64,000 nt of DNA from Alistipes sp. Lineage in GTDB: Bacteria > Bacteroidota > Bacteroidia > Bacteroidales > Rikenellaceae. Shown one piece after another: positions 9,301-16,800 of this stretch (within the stretch, counting starts at the first letter, position 1; each line of letters begins with the position of its first letter). Below the pieces are notes generated by a model. The model saw only the letters and a list, made by a program, of their open reading frames with translations, was not told the DNA's origin and did no database searches. Both the position numbers and the translations under genes were made by a program. The stretch covers positions 1 through 64,000 of the forward strand of contig JAITWH010000044.1 of the NCBI GenBank assembly GCA_031285405.1, in the 5' to 3' direction.

Positions 9301-11511
9301 CAGGAATATCTCCTTGGCGTCGTCAAATATACCACCATAACTATAATCGTCACTATCCGAGAGGCCTGTTTGGATACCATTATGAAAATAGGGATTCGTG
9401 CTGCCATTATAGACTATACCGAAAGGTGGTGGTGGTGTCGGAGAGCCGTAATTGCCCATCCATGCCGGCGCGGCGCCTCCATCTTTACGGAATCCTGCCG
9501 GGATGCGCCAATTGCCCTCGAAGTCGAAACAGGGGTCGCCGTGGCCCATTGCGGGGTTGGCTTTGATGTCGTGATGCAGACCCAAAGTGTTGTTTACGTC
9601 GATATCCGCGGGGGTGATGTCGCTGTACGCGGCGTACGATCCGGTGAACTCGGGATTGACCCACACAACGCGGGCGGGATCCCACGGCTGATCGTTGGTG
9701 TTGCCCAGCACGGCGATCCTCGATCCCCACTTGAAGTAGACTATGTAGACCGGCTCCTCCTCAAGTCCGCGCGCGTCGATGCTGATGTCGAGCCTGTCGG
9801 GGTTGTGGGCTATCTTCACCACATCTTCTTGATTTTGATAGGGCATGTTGTAGGTGCTCGATCCGCGCAGGGTCAGCTTGCGTTCGGCGAGCGGTTTCAG
9901 GAGCTCCGACGCCGCGATGCCTATCACCCCCGGGGGCGCGAAGATATATCCGTGTGCCTTTTGCTCAAAGGTAATGGTCTGCTCCAGATCGCCGGCGGAG
10001 ATCACGACAGTCACCGTTATCGGCTTCGGATTGGTGTTGACCGGTGCGGTGATCGGCAAGACGACCGTCTGACCCGATTGGTAGGGGCTGCCGCTGAAGT
10101 TGTCTTGCCAATCGGGAACGTTGGCAAGATCCCAGTTTATGGCAACGATTCTCCACCCGTCTGGGTGGTCGGTGAAGACCTTGAGCTCTTGCGTGCCGCC
10201 CCACGGCTCGAACTCGAACCGCGTCTGGTTGACCGCCATGTAGTTGGTGCCGTCGAACACGATGTCGTTCATGTCCCTCTCGTCGACGGCGAAGATCTGG
10301 TACTCCAGGTCGCCTGGCAGGTTGTCGTAGGCCTCCTCTCGGCTGTCGTAGCCCTCGCCGTTGATGCCCACGATGTTGATGACGTACTTGTGGTTGCGCA
10401 CGATGTTGGCGTGGCGCAGCTCGTCGTCGCTCTCGTCGGCCGTGCCCTTTGTGTCGACCATGCGCAGGTTGACGCGGAACCACTTTTTGTTGCTGGTGTT
10501 TCCGTTGATGGAGCCCTGGATCAGCAGCGCCACGGCGTCCTTCCAGTTGTCGTTGGTTTCGAGGCGGCTCTCGTCGATGCCCGCGGGCGCGGCGGTCTCG
10601 GGCAGGAAGATCTCGTCGACCGAGGAGTTGGGGTTGGTGGAGGCGCTCGGCTGGTTGATCCTTTCGTTGCCTGTGTATTGGTACTCGGTCTTGGCCTCGT
10701 CGCTTGTGGGAGCGTTGATGTGGTCGGGGTTGAATATCGACGGCACCTCGCCCTCGTCCAATATCTGCGGGAAGATGGAGCCGCGGGTGTTGGCGTTCAC
10801 AAGGATGATTTGGTCGATGTCGAACACATCCTTCACCGCATCGCCGATCACGTTGATCTTGGCGACCGAGCGGGTCAGCTTCAGCGACGGCAGACCGACT
10901 CGCACCTCGGGAATGTCGTAGTGGCCCGCCATGATGAACGCGTTCTGCGCCTTGCCGAAATCGTAATATGCGCCGGCGAAATATGAAATACAAAGTTCCG
11001 TCGATTCCATCACCTGTTCGAACGTCTTGCCGGCCATCCACTCTTCCACCTGCGGCAGCATCTCCTCCTTCACCGATTCGGGAGTTGTGTTTTCGTTATC
11101 GCTATTCTTCCTGGAGGACTCGCAGTAGAAGAGGTTGGCCACGAACACCGCCCGGAACTTCCCTTTGGGCATCTTTTCGAACAGCACGGTTTTTCGGCTG
11201 GGTGTGCTGGTGTTCTCGATGCTGGTGGTGTGGAGCGACTTCACGTACTTGTGGTCGTAGGGGTCGAACAGCAGCAGCAGCATCTCGTGCACGGCGTTGT
11301 CCTGCTCGCTGCCCTCGGCTATTCCTCGGGTGCGGGGCAGATCGACGTTGGGCACGTCGACAGATATCGACACGGCGTCGGTGGGCTCTTCGGGATCGGG
11401 TATCGGATCGGGTGTGCGCTCGACCGGATCGTGGATGCACGACACGGTGAGCAGGGCCGCCATCGCGACGACGGCGGCACGTAAGAACGATCTGTGGGTT
11501 TTCGAACTCAT
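3376..11511 (-). CDS. Giant fimbrillin-type lipoprotein 1 (six FSM-like modules)
   Basis: About 2711 residues. I chose the ATG at 11511 (MSSKTHRSF...) because an AAGGAG site lies 12 nt upstream and a signal with lipobox TVSC follows; the reading frame stays open further upstream. Residues about 1-480 are an Mfa/Fim-like N-terminal domain with an LPRTR|GI putative Arg processing site, followed by a BACON-like domain. Fibrobacter-major-paralogous-like (FSM, PF09603/TIGR02145-like) modules then start near residues 522, 1337, 1620, 1893, 2152 and, divergently, 2427. Each opens with APPGVIG, then FKxGSxVA, GDPC, WRxPT, FLPAAG, YWSS and P(I/V)RCV. Between modules 1 and 2 are an NTANSYIVNAAG module (about 795-1040) and a QWGRKDPMP module (near 1117). 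It is probably a pilus tip or surface adhesin; the ligand is unknown. Confidence 0.85.
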   Translation of the reverse strand: MSSKTHRSFLRAAVVAMAALLTVSCIHDPVERTPDPIPDPEEPTDAVSISVDVPNVDLPRTRGIAEGSEQDNAVHEMLLLLFDPYDHKYVKSLHTTSIENTSTPSRKTVLFEKMPKGKFRAVFVANLFYCESSRKNSDNENTTPESVKEEMLPQVEEWMAGKTFEQVMESTELCISYFAGAYYDFGKAQNAFIMAGHYDIPEVRVGLPSLKLTRSVAKINVIGDAVKDVFDIDQIILVNANTRGSIFPQILDEGEVPSIFNPDHINAPTSDEAKTEYQYTGNERINQPSASTNPNSSVDEIFLPETAAPAGIDESRLETNDNWKDAVALLIQGSINGNTSNKKWFRVNLRMVDTKGTADESDDELRHANIVRNHKYVINIVGINGEGYDSREEAYDNLPGDLEYQIFAVDERDMNDIVFDGTNYMAVNQTRFEFEPWGGTQELKVFTDHPDGWRIVAINWDLANVPDWQDNFSGSPYQSGQTVVLPITAPVNTNPKPITVTVVISAGDLEQTITFEQKAHGYIFAPPGVIGIAASELLKPLAERKLTLRGSSTYNMPYQNQEDVVKIAHNPDRLDISIDARGLEEEPVYIVYFKWGSRIAVLGNTNDQPWDPARVVWVNPEFTGSYAAYSDITPADIDVNNTLGLHHDIKANPAMGHGDPCFDFEGNWRIPAGFRKDGGAAPAWMGNYGSPTPPPPFGIVYNGSTNPYFHNGIQTGLSDSDDYSYGGIFDDAKEIFLPAAGELDKDSGNKMNPGGGRYWSSTEYDTTIAFLDFDNDNLSTKERGIEATTGLPVRCVTGPPAVLTRGEARFEYTGGTLPLGVTSTAPNGKDVEWEVIAVDIPDAPDGVLDGDFDDEMPDWLTIDPFFGKATARPQPIHPSSKLADPDDMLRAATPLSGRTDLSTIYNGRVNTANSYIVNAAGKYSLPLVYGNAIKNGTDNRAAYTSTATGGTVLTTFQSATGPITSPYIAGAMDAVVVWQDASGLVQDVALSPIGTDLHFDIPHGNIVQGNAIVAVRDKDGTILWSWHIWVTPLVSNRADGQRFDATVNQSGLTHDMMQYNLGWEGGGVRELKYGPERAVNLRIAQKGVQNGLTSELFIHQVYYGGLHTLNDNNTYYQWGRKDPMPGGLGVGITNGEREPLRKLYYGDDAYTWGLAGHTTFASAINKPWTFNSNQGGNFSTYDNLWSANDKATDANNYEVVKTVYDPSPVGFKMPPTNTWTGFAMGATDDPSTPDTGTDFTNNGGYNFYLDPNDPSAGTAFYPASGHRLADNNGDLNVAGDHGYYWPATTYRNGFRFMNFLNGQIEPVDHLEANNRILGYAVRPTRDEMGAAAMADYVLAPPGVVGIRHSDLMDVLSGRVDVFADRNNPAKRFDLTLKGSNTYAKTRVPADYRYIEDIAKPFGGLEDEPVYVVTFKWGSMVAIIQRANDTWSADDVVWINPEFTGTLPSLYSDIVAVTPDDNVAGDKDFGPMDDKKGQGDICEYLTAGLPEGKWRIPRGIPWRGNGGSEPNFTNALKDSNNPVDTGYGSNDRAARSVDNSIFLPAAGDRNQGDVRNMDIDGRYWSSSSSTTAAAEVLTFEISGTTLSVSTKGINAPVDNATPIRCVQPAIDPEVPIYTDYVMAPPGVLGIRQSDLVALKNGDKHLGDGSYNLTLKGSITYGNDPVSAGKPFVAQSEFGSLEGEVVYVVYFKYGSTVAVLGRTKEGGQDWNADGSDVAWVETGFSKPGTWTYDSFEPATAAGVRNESYGLGDPCALVDGGKWITPTGRPFTTTTAYSGTTTPFGNTTNSPTDYWNDPSVFASWVENITSTGRSNGKGAITDNGDMFLPAVGIRDDEGKLYNEGQYGYYRTSTYGGTDSGPILFFDKDRLSPSTTNEYKASIPVRCVRKPLTKGIPAPPGVIGYTAGGRMTLHGSSAFKIDATIAARANDMFDDYGLEDEEVSVAYFKFGSLVATSSSSGIGSAFTSADIIAKPNGVNPTTWAEINDVSDATPALTMSDGLNIMTALDDDYVSQGLGDPCAYYGGEGWRLPTKQENVNFATGKKGSTTSPSFPANPNWLVDGSNNKYLPSTSFRRSDDSAGAITTSYLANGYYWSSEVGYNSMGWYSAYILSFAGTGNANGSTVQGRNFGMSGANPVDHAYAARCVYDPPLPKGVPASPGVIGYYGDGPLKGQLTLQGSVDYKGTDVERDSKFGPLADVPVYVAYFKFGSLVATSSELGDASFTADDIVATPTGYAKPTSWATINDAADVTTNRIMSGEDFHNVFGTTHENIGLGDACAYYFGNKTFGGKTGWRIPTGRPWHEFGDVNFGTISKSYTANWNSNGAHWVDKSKSPYTDLPYNGAVASDGTSEDWSMFLPAAGGRSNSAVAFDQGIVADYWASTVGGGRPNYSGNLLSLESSDLNVHAALGYDFAIAIRCVQPTTPTAAVPASEGGANDLLYYADYKYGSDQMRVGRWNGAEGTIDVDRIEDLAFFKFGSIVGLTDRNSSGIWNVNTGRKFNPTNPEISLSIYRYIPQYTNADWTAGWTGNLSTSKLNISEDYYHNWTNFKLGKGDPCRLAGLNYDEIENMTQAQFERYESGWRMATGEENALFLGKVKGPYDDDYWWTDDRNSINWNIANGNDENGVQGVWLPSMSSVPRYFMPLAGARSTVTDTNGMDGAYTSGATGENGYWSSIAASGTTGNLMQIRRGTDVNVNSIWQAHMALPIRCVSTRP

Positions 11512-11636
11512 TGTCTTGGGTCTCCTTTTTTTTATTTTTTTCGAAGCCGCCGTTGTTGCAGTGGCCTCTCGTGCTCCCGTGGCGGGGGTCAGCCCTTCCG
11601 CGGGAAGTGTATCTTTCGGCGGCGGGCACAAAAAAA
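11512..11636. other. Spacer between giant gene 1 and the cassette array
   Basis: Holds the AAGGAG ribosome-binding site of giant gene 1 (near 11523-11528) and, at 11615-11630, the CTTCGGCGGCGGGCAC segment that recurs in the inter-cassette repeats. I found no TTTG/TANNTTTG promoter here, so how giant gene 1 is transcribed past the upstream terminators is unclear. Confidence 0.5.
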
Positions 11637-11674
11637 AACGTGCAAACCGTTGTTGAGATATCGGTTTACACGTT
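11637..11674 (-). terminator. Terminator hairpin ending cassette 1
   Basis: AACGTGCAAACCG (11637-11649) pairs with CGGTTTACACGTT (11662-11674) with one mismatch. On the minus strand a T run follows. It is the left-hand half copy of the array repeat. Confidence 0.75.
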
Positions 11675-11698
11675 GTCATGTTGAGGTGCTTTATTGCT

Positions 11699-12265
11699 CT
11701 ATTCCGCCGCTTTTGACTTTTTGTCGCGTTTCACGGTGTGTTTTATTTTGACCGTCGCCAACAAATTGAGCTCGAAACTTGTCTCCGTACCGACCGTCTC
11801 CAGATCGGCGTCGATGATCTCCGACAGAATATCGCTTCCTTTCTGCATCAGCGATTTTTGCTTCCCTTCGTTCGTGTGGTCTTTGACCAACTCGCCGACC
11901 TCTCGCGACAAGGCGCGGATCTTGGTAAACGTTTCGACTATGGCGAGGGTCGTTTGCGTGGCCTGCGTACTCTTTAAAATTGTGGCCAGCATATAGAGGC
12001 CTCGTTCGGTGAAAGCCTTAGGTAATGTGGGCGAGAGCGCCATTTGAGTAGGGTGGTCGAAATTTTCGACCACCTCCGATTTCTCTTTCGGACTCAATTC
12101 GAAAATATATCCGGGTGGAAATTTATCCGGATTATTTTTCACTGCCTCGTTGACGCGCTTCGTCTGCACTCCGTAGAGTACTGCCAGGTCACGATCGAGA
12201 ATTACTTTTTGGTTGCGCAGGGTGATGATCTTATCATCCACTTCGCTGAGCTTGATTAGTTCCAT
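11699..12265 (-). CDS. ORF6N-domain DNA-binding protein (cassette 1)
   Basis: 188 residues if started at the ATG at 12265 (MELIKLSEVDDK). An upstream in-frame ATG at 12298 overlaps the -7 box and is unlikely to be used. Residues about 10-95 are the ORF6N domain (LRNQKVILDRDLAVLYGV, then NPDKFPPGYIFELS), a phage-like KilA-N-associated DNA-binding fold. The C-terminal half is helical. The usual role is unknown, but such genes occur on mobile elements. It forms a self-contained unit with its own -7 box and terminator. Confidence 0.85.
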   Translation of the reverse strand: MELIKLSEVDDKIITLRNQKVILDRDLAVLYGVQTKRVNEAVKNNPDKFPPGYIFELSPKEKSEVVENFDHPTQMALSPTLPKAFTERGLYMLATILKSTQATQTTLAIVETFTKIRALSREVGELVKDHTNEGKQKSLMQKGSDILSEIIDADLETVGTETSFELNLLATVKIKHTVKRDKKSKAAE

Positions 12266-12295
12266 TTGTCGGGCGTTGGGTGTTGGGTTTGCCCG

Positions 12296-12336
12296 CAAAG
12301 ATAGCGAAAATTTTGTGTGTAAACCGATATGTCAAA
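12296..12336 (-). promoter_or_regulatory. Cassette 1 promoter region
   Basis: Minus strand TATCTTTG at 12303-12296, with TTTGACATATCGGTTTACAC further upstream (from 12336). The TTTG to -7 distance is 29 bp, longer than canonical, so the true -33 contact is uncertain. The same block precedes cassettes 2 and 3. Confidence 0.5.
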
Positions 12337-12409
12337 GAACTTTATGGTGCTTCGGCGGCAGGCACAAAAAAAACGTGCAAACCGTCGTTGAGATATCGGT
12401 TTACACGTT
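12317..12409. repeat. Inter-cassette palindromic repeat, copy 1
   Basis: A 93-bp unit whose outer arms GTGTAAACCGATATGTCAA (from 12317) and TTGAGATATCGGTTTACAC (to 12407) are inverted copies with one mismatch. An inner hairpin (12372-12384 with 12397-12409) acts as the terminator of cassette 2, and the other arm belongs to the promoter of cassette 1. Compare 12976-13065. Confidence 0.8.
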
Positions 12410-12430
12410 AAAAAAATCTACATCCACCCG

Positions 12431-12730
12431 CTACGTCACATCCGCCAACAACTTCCCGTGCGACATGTCGCGAACGACGACCCCCTCTTCTAAACCCTCG
12501 TAGGCGAACACCCATCCCTCGATCGAGATGCAGCGATAGCCCAACTCGCGCCACGGACGGAAACGGCACAACGCGTAGTTGGCGGGGGTCGACAGCGAGT
12601 GGAGCCGTTCGCCCACTCTGTCCATTCGTCTTGCGGCGGCCTCTTTCGACAGTTTCAATTCGTCTCTCAGAAACGCCTCCAACTCATCGAGCCTGCCCAT
12701 CACCGCGGCCGCGAGGATCACGTTACGCAT
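12431..12730 (-). CDS. RelE/ParE-family toxin (cassette 2)
   Basis: 99 residues. The C-terminal half carries the ALCRFRPWRELGYRCISIEG and FAYEG..EGVVVRDMSHG pattern seen in RelE/ParE-type toxins; the N-terminus is a long helix pair. Its ATG overlaps the end of the upstream small gene by 8 nt (ATGCGTAA), which fits translational coupling with an antitoxin. Toxins of this superfamily cleave ribosome-bound mRNA or poison gyrase; which applies here cannot be told. Confidence 0.8.
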   Translation of the reverse strand: MRNVILAAAVMGRLDELEAFLRDELKLSKEAAARRMDRVGERLHSLSTPANYALCRFRPWRELGYRCISIEGWVFAYEGLEEGVVVRDMSHGKLLADVT

Positions 12731-12932
12731 TGTCGGGCCATTTAGCGATTCGGGCCTTCATCTCGTCGACAAACTCATCGACGGTCGCGGCACCTTCGTC
12801 GATCGCTTTTTGCCACGCCGATTTCGCCGATTTTCCCTCCCCGTCGACGGTTGCAAAGGGCAACGTGCGCGCATACTGCAGAAATCCGGCAGCCATCGGA
12901 TCGGAAAGGTCTATTTTTACATTCGCAATCAT
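12723..12932 (-). CDS. Putative antitoxin partner (cassette 2)
   Basis: 69 residues from the ATG at 12932 (MIANVKIDLSDPMAAG). The longer open frame to 13022 runs through the promoter and repeat and is not credible. It is small and acidic, with a helical C-terminus (TVDEFVDEMKARIAKW). The coupled overlap with the RelE/ParE-type toxin implies antitoxin function, and such partners are common beside this toxin type. A -7-like TATCTTCG lies at 12964-12957. Confidence 0.7.
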   Translation of the reverse strand: MIANVKIDLSDPMAAGFLQYARTLPFATVDGEGKSAKSAWQKAIDEGAATVDEFVDEMKARIAKWPDNA

Positions 12933-12975
12933 TGCAGCATTTTTACTTTTATGCTGCGAAGATAACGATTTTTTT

Positions 12976-13065
12976 GTGTAAACCGATATGTCAAAGAACT
13001 TTGGTGCTTCGGCGGCAGGCACAAAAAAACGTGCGAACCGTCGTTGAGATATCGGTTTACACGTT
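12976..13065. repeat. Inter-cassette palindromic repeat, copy 2
   Basis: A near-identical copy of the 12317-12409 unit: outer arm GTGTAAACCGATATGTCAAAG (12976-12996), shared centre GGTGCTTCGGCGGCAGGCAC, and inner hairpin 13028-13040 with 13053-13065 (here GTGCGAACC). It separates cassettes 2 and 3. Confidence 0.8.
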
Positions 13066-13087
13066 TGAAAGTATGTTTAAATTTGCG

Positions 13088-13345
13088 TCAGTTCGCGGCG
13101 GGAGGGGCAATTTTCACGCTATCCTCATACACCGTGTCGGGGCACAAATCGGCTTCGTTGCTCCACTGGATTGTGCCGAGAAACGGGCGAACCGAGTTGA
13201 ACACCTCCGGATCGCGCAGGTCACGGAAAATCCCCTTGTCGAGCCAAGGTTTCATGTCGTATACCCCCTGTTCGCCATTATCGAACCACACGTGAATGGT
13301 ATAGTCCGCTTCTGGTCTCACTTTTATTACATCCGGACTCATCAT
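13088..13345 (-). CDS. DUF2442 protein (cassette 3)
   Basis: 85 residues: VIKVRPEADYTIHVWFDNGE, then GVYDMKPWL, and ..FRDLRDPEVFNSVRPFLGTIQW, typical of DUF2442. Family members occur paired with DUF4160 proteins in a proposed toxin-antitoxin-like arrangement. It starts 7 bp after the DUF4160 stop on the same strand. Confidence 0.85.
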   Translation of the reverse strand: MMSPDVIKVRPEADYTIHVWFDNGEQGVYDMKPWLDKGIFRDLRDPEVFNSVRPFLGTIQWSNEADLCPDTVYEDSVKIAPPAAN

Positions 13346-13352
13346 AGCTAAG

Positions 13353-13625
13353 TCATTTTAATGGTTCTATCCTGAAGATATTCTTTTCGCCGCCCGTCGC
13401 TAATTCCCAGTTGGCCATCAGTTCGTCGGCGTGAAGAACTATCCATGCTTCCACGAGTTTCATTTGGGGCGTTTTCATGTCCCCTGCGATCAATGCGCCG
13501 TCGGGTATGGAGAACGAGGCTTTTTCACCATTATACCGAGCATGAATGTGCGGTTTATGGTGCTGCTTGTTATCCCCGTAGAACATCGAGATGATAATCC
13601 CGTAAAACATTGAAAGTATTGCCAT
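13353..13625 (-). CDS. DUF4160 protein (cassette 3)
   Basis: 90 residues. MAILSMFYGIIISMF, then HHKPHIHARYNGEKA, then IPDGALIAG, is the DUF4160 signature with a His-rich centre. It is the first gene of the DUF4160-DUF2442 pair; a TATCTTTG -7 box lies at 13654-13647. Possible toxin-antitoxin pair; function unproven. Confidence 0.85.
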   Translation of the reverse strand: MAILSMFYGIIISMFYGDNKQHHKPHIHARYNGEKASFSIPDGALIAGDMKTPQMKLVEAWIVLHADELMANWELATGGEKNIFRIEPLK

Positions 13626-13646
13626 CGTTGTCTATTTTATTGACCA

Positions 13647-13687
13647 CAAAGATAGCGAAAATTTTGTGTAAACCGATATGTCAAAGA
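13647..13687 (-). promoter_or_regulatory. Cassette 3 promoter and right-hand half repeat
   Basis: TATCTTTG (13654-13647) preceded upstream by the outer repeat arm (13666-13687, GTGTAAACCGATATGTCAAAG on the + strand). Homology to the other copies stops after 13687, marking the right end of the array. Confidence 0.6.
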
Positions 13688-13713
13688 GCGTGTTTTGTTT
13701 CGTGTTTCGTGTC

Positions 13714-13774
13714 CCGCCGGCCTAAATTGCGTCGGGGCTCATCTGCGCACCCGCCGGCCTAAAATTGCGTCGGC
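13714..13774. repeat. Two copies of CCGCCGGCCTAAATTGCGTCGG
   Basis: Copies start at 13714 and 13751. A third, partial copy (CCTAAATTGCGTCGGCTC) is at 20566, in the same position relative to the stop of the next giant gene. It lies between the array and the stop of giant gene 2. Confidence 0.7.
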
Positions 13775-13809
13775 TCCGGCGGCGGGACGGGGATGGCAAC
13801 GGGAGGCGT

Positions 13810-16800
13810 TTACTTATCACGTTCCCAGAGGTAGTCGGCCTTGGGGAATTCGACGAACTCGAACCGACGAGTCTGCGCATTGTGTCTATAGCATAACCCG
13901 ATCAGTGGGTCGATGGTGTAGTCAATTGAGAAAGTCGGCATGTTAGACCAGTTGACATAAGTCCCCGGGGTTGTTATTTGCATTGTTGATGTTCCGCCAC
14001 CTTCCGGCATCAGGTACCAGCTGGGGGATAACAGCCCATCTGTCTGCCGCTCGAAGCCAAAACTAAAGTTATACCCGGGGTCAGGCGTTCCGTCCACGAC
14101 GATCCTTACCTTATACCTCCAGATCGTTCCGTCCCATGTGCCGTCATAAAGACGGATGGAGGCGATCGGGCAGTCGGATTTCTGGGTCACGCCGACAGTC
14201 GCCGTGGTCGCGGGAAAATCGACCGCCGTGAATACAAGGTCGGTCAGGCGACTTTTTGCCACAGGATGTATAGCTAATGATACCGCTGGGTTATTATCCA
14301 AGTCCCTGTTGGTTGACTTAGGTGACACCCTCACAATAGTCGTTCCCGCAGAGCCGCTTGTCGTATTGATGTTGAGCCAGTCCGGCACCTCGAAATCGGC
14401 GGGGAGACTCCACGCCACGTTGGAGGTGACGGTAAAGGTCTGCTGCGTCAAATTGGTGTGGTCGAAAGTCAGCGATGTCTTGTCGACGTTGATGAACGGC
14501 GGCGCGGCGTCCTGTGTCACCGTGATCTCCTGCTGCGCGGGCTTGGCGCCGCTCTTTTGGCGCACCAACAGCTTGGTGCTGCGGGGCTGCAGGGCGGTGT
14601 TTGGTTGCGCTCCCTGCCTGATGCCGCTGGGCATAGGCGTCCAGAGAGAGGCATCCTTCAGCCAGCTGAGGTTAGCGGGTTTGGTGGACTGCCAGCCGCC
14701 GCTGCCGTTCGGATAGAGGATTTCGTACTCGACGTTGTTGCCGCGACCGTCGTTGCTCGCGGTGACGGTGAACTCTTGGTCTTCGCCGCCGTCGTGCGGA
14801 ATGTTGCCCCCATCCTGCACCACAGTGAGCACCTGCGGCGGCAGCACGCAGCGGACGGGCAGGCCCGAGCCGGTATTGGTGCCTTGAGAATTGCCATTGG
14901 GGAAGACGGGTAGGAGGCGTTCTTCGTTTTCAAAGCTCATGCTGTAACCGAAGGCGTTTTGAGTGCTTGTATTTATGGATTGGGCTGTGGACGACCAGTA
15001 GCTTCCAATTTTGCCCTGAATGTAAATATCGCCATAATCCTGATTGTGGCGACGATACCCCGCGGCAGTGAGGTACATAGTCCAATCATTCTGACCGGCA
15101 CCGTTGCCGGCCACAGCTCCGTCGATAATGACAGTGGGCGTAACGGACGTGTTCTCCAGCTGTGTCCAGGCGGCCCCTCCGGTCGCAGCCCAAAGTATAC
15201 CTCCGGTCGAGGAACTTGTGCCGAACGAACCGCCGTTCCAACCGCCGTTGGCGATCCCACCCACGGGAAGCCTCCACCCCTTGTCGAACTCATCGTAGAT
15301 GGCGTCGTCGCGGCCAAAGTAGTAGATGCACGGGTCGCCCTTGCCGGCTTTCCAGTTAGTCTGGGTGTTGTAGTCGGGGTGCGAGATATTTTTCTTGTTC
15401 CCGCTAAAATCCGCCACAAGGTATGCGGGGACGTTCGGCGGGATGTTGGCATATTGGGGTTGGCTGAGGCTGGTGTAGCCGGTGATGCTGCTCTTGGTGA
15501 ATCCCTCCGGCACCCTAATGACATCCTTCGAGGGGATGAAAGTGTCATCGCCGCGATCCTCGCTACTCAACGCGATCAGCGAGCCGAACTTGAAGTAGGC
15601 CACGTAGACCGTCTCGTTGGAGATGGGGCCGAACTCCTCGGTGCTCACTCTGTCGGCGCCCGTGGCGACGTCGGTGTACTTAAACTCCTTGGAGCCGGCG
15701 AGGGTCAGCTCGTCCGTCCCCTTGATGTAGCCGATCACCCCGGGCGCGGCAAGGTTCAACGCCACGAACGGCGGCGGAATCGGCGCCTCGTCCTTCACCG
15801 GGCGGACAGCGAAGCCTTGAGAGCGGGATTGGCCATTTTCAGGATGAGTTTGCGTATTGGTAATCCACATCACTCTACCGGTATTGTTTGCTGCAGGATT
15901 TGCGAACCAGTAGTTACCGGCCACACCGACACCGCCCAACATACCGTCATTTCCACTTATCGTCCCGCGGGATTCGGTAGATGGCCAAAAAGCGGTTCCG
16001 CTCTTCGTCTCGTCCAAATAGAAGTTCCATCCTTTGGTAGGTAATGTCTGCCAAGTCCCGTTAACCGTGTTGCTTGTACTGTCATATTTGTTCTCCCCGT
16101 CGGAAGTGAATCCCGTCGTCGAGCCGCTCTCCGGCACTTTGAAGCCCACGGGACTCGGGTCATAAACAGTTTTTATCACCTCGTTGTCATTCACGGTGAA
16201 AACAGTGTTGTTCGCACTCCAAAGATTGCGCATATTTGCGTGTATTCCTCCTGCCAACCAGTCATTGGTGTCATTAGCAATAAATATCCAAGGATTCCGG
16301 ATGGCAGAAGTTATATCAGTAGCCCCGACGGTGCGGCTAAATAGAAGTTCGCCATACAGATTCCTCTCAACATTCTCGACACCCGTACCCGCCGGCATGG
16401 GGTCTTTGCGCCCCCACTGAAAGCTCGGGTTCACGGCCTCGAAACTCACGGAGCCGCTATTGTGGGTCACGGTGAACTCAGCCGGCCCAGCGTCGGTGTC
16501 GCCCGTCTGCTCGATACGCACCCTCACGGCGCGCGGTTGGTCGTTGCCCGAGCCGGCACCATATTTCACCGTCCTCTTGGTCATCCACCCGAGGTTGTAC
16601 TTCATGAAGTTGTAGGTGTACTTCTGGAAGTTGACCGTCTTGTCGTGCTCGCGCGAGGCGGCATCGGCCTTAACCAGCGGCGTCACCCAGATGTGCCAGC
16701 TCCACAGAATCGTCTTGGCAGGGTCGTTCTGACGCACGGCCACGATGGCGTTGCCCTGCGCAATGTGGCTCTGCGGCACGTCGAAGTGGAGCATCGCCTC

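Noticed and set aside
11609..13690. Classical integron with attI and integrase
   Set aside because: No integrase gene in the window and no clear canonical attC core; kept only as an attC-like hypothesis.
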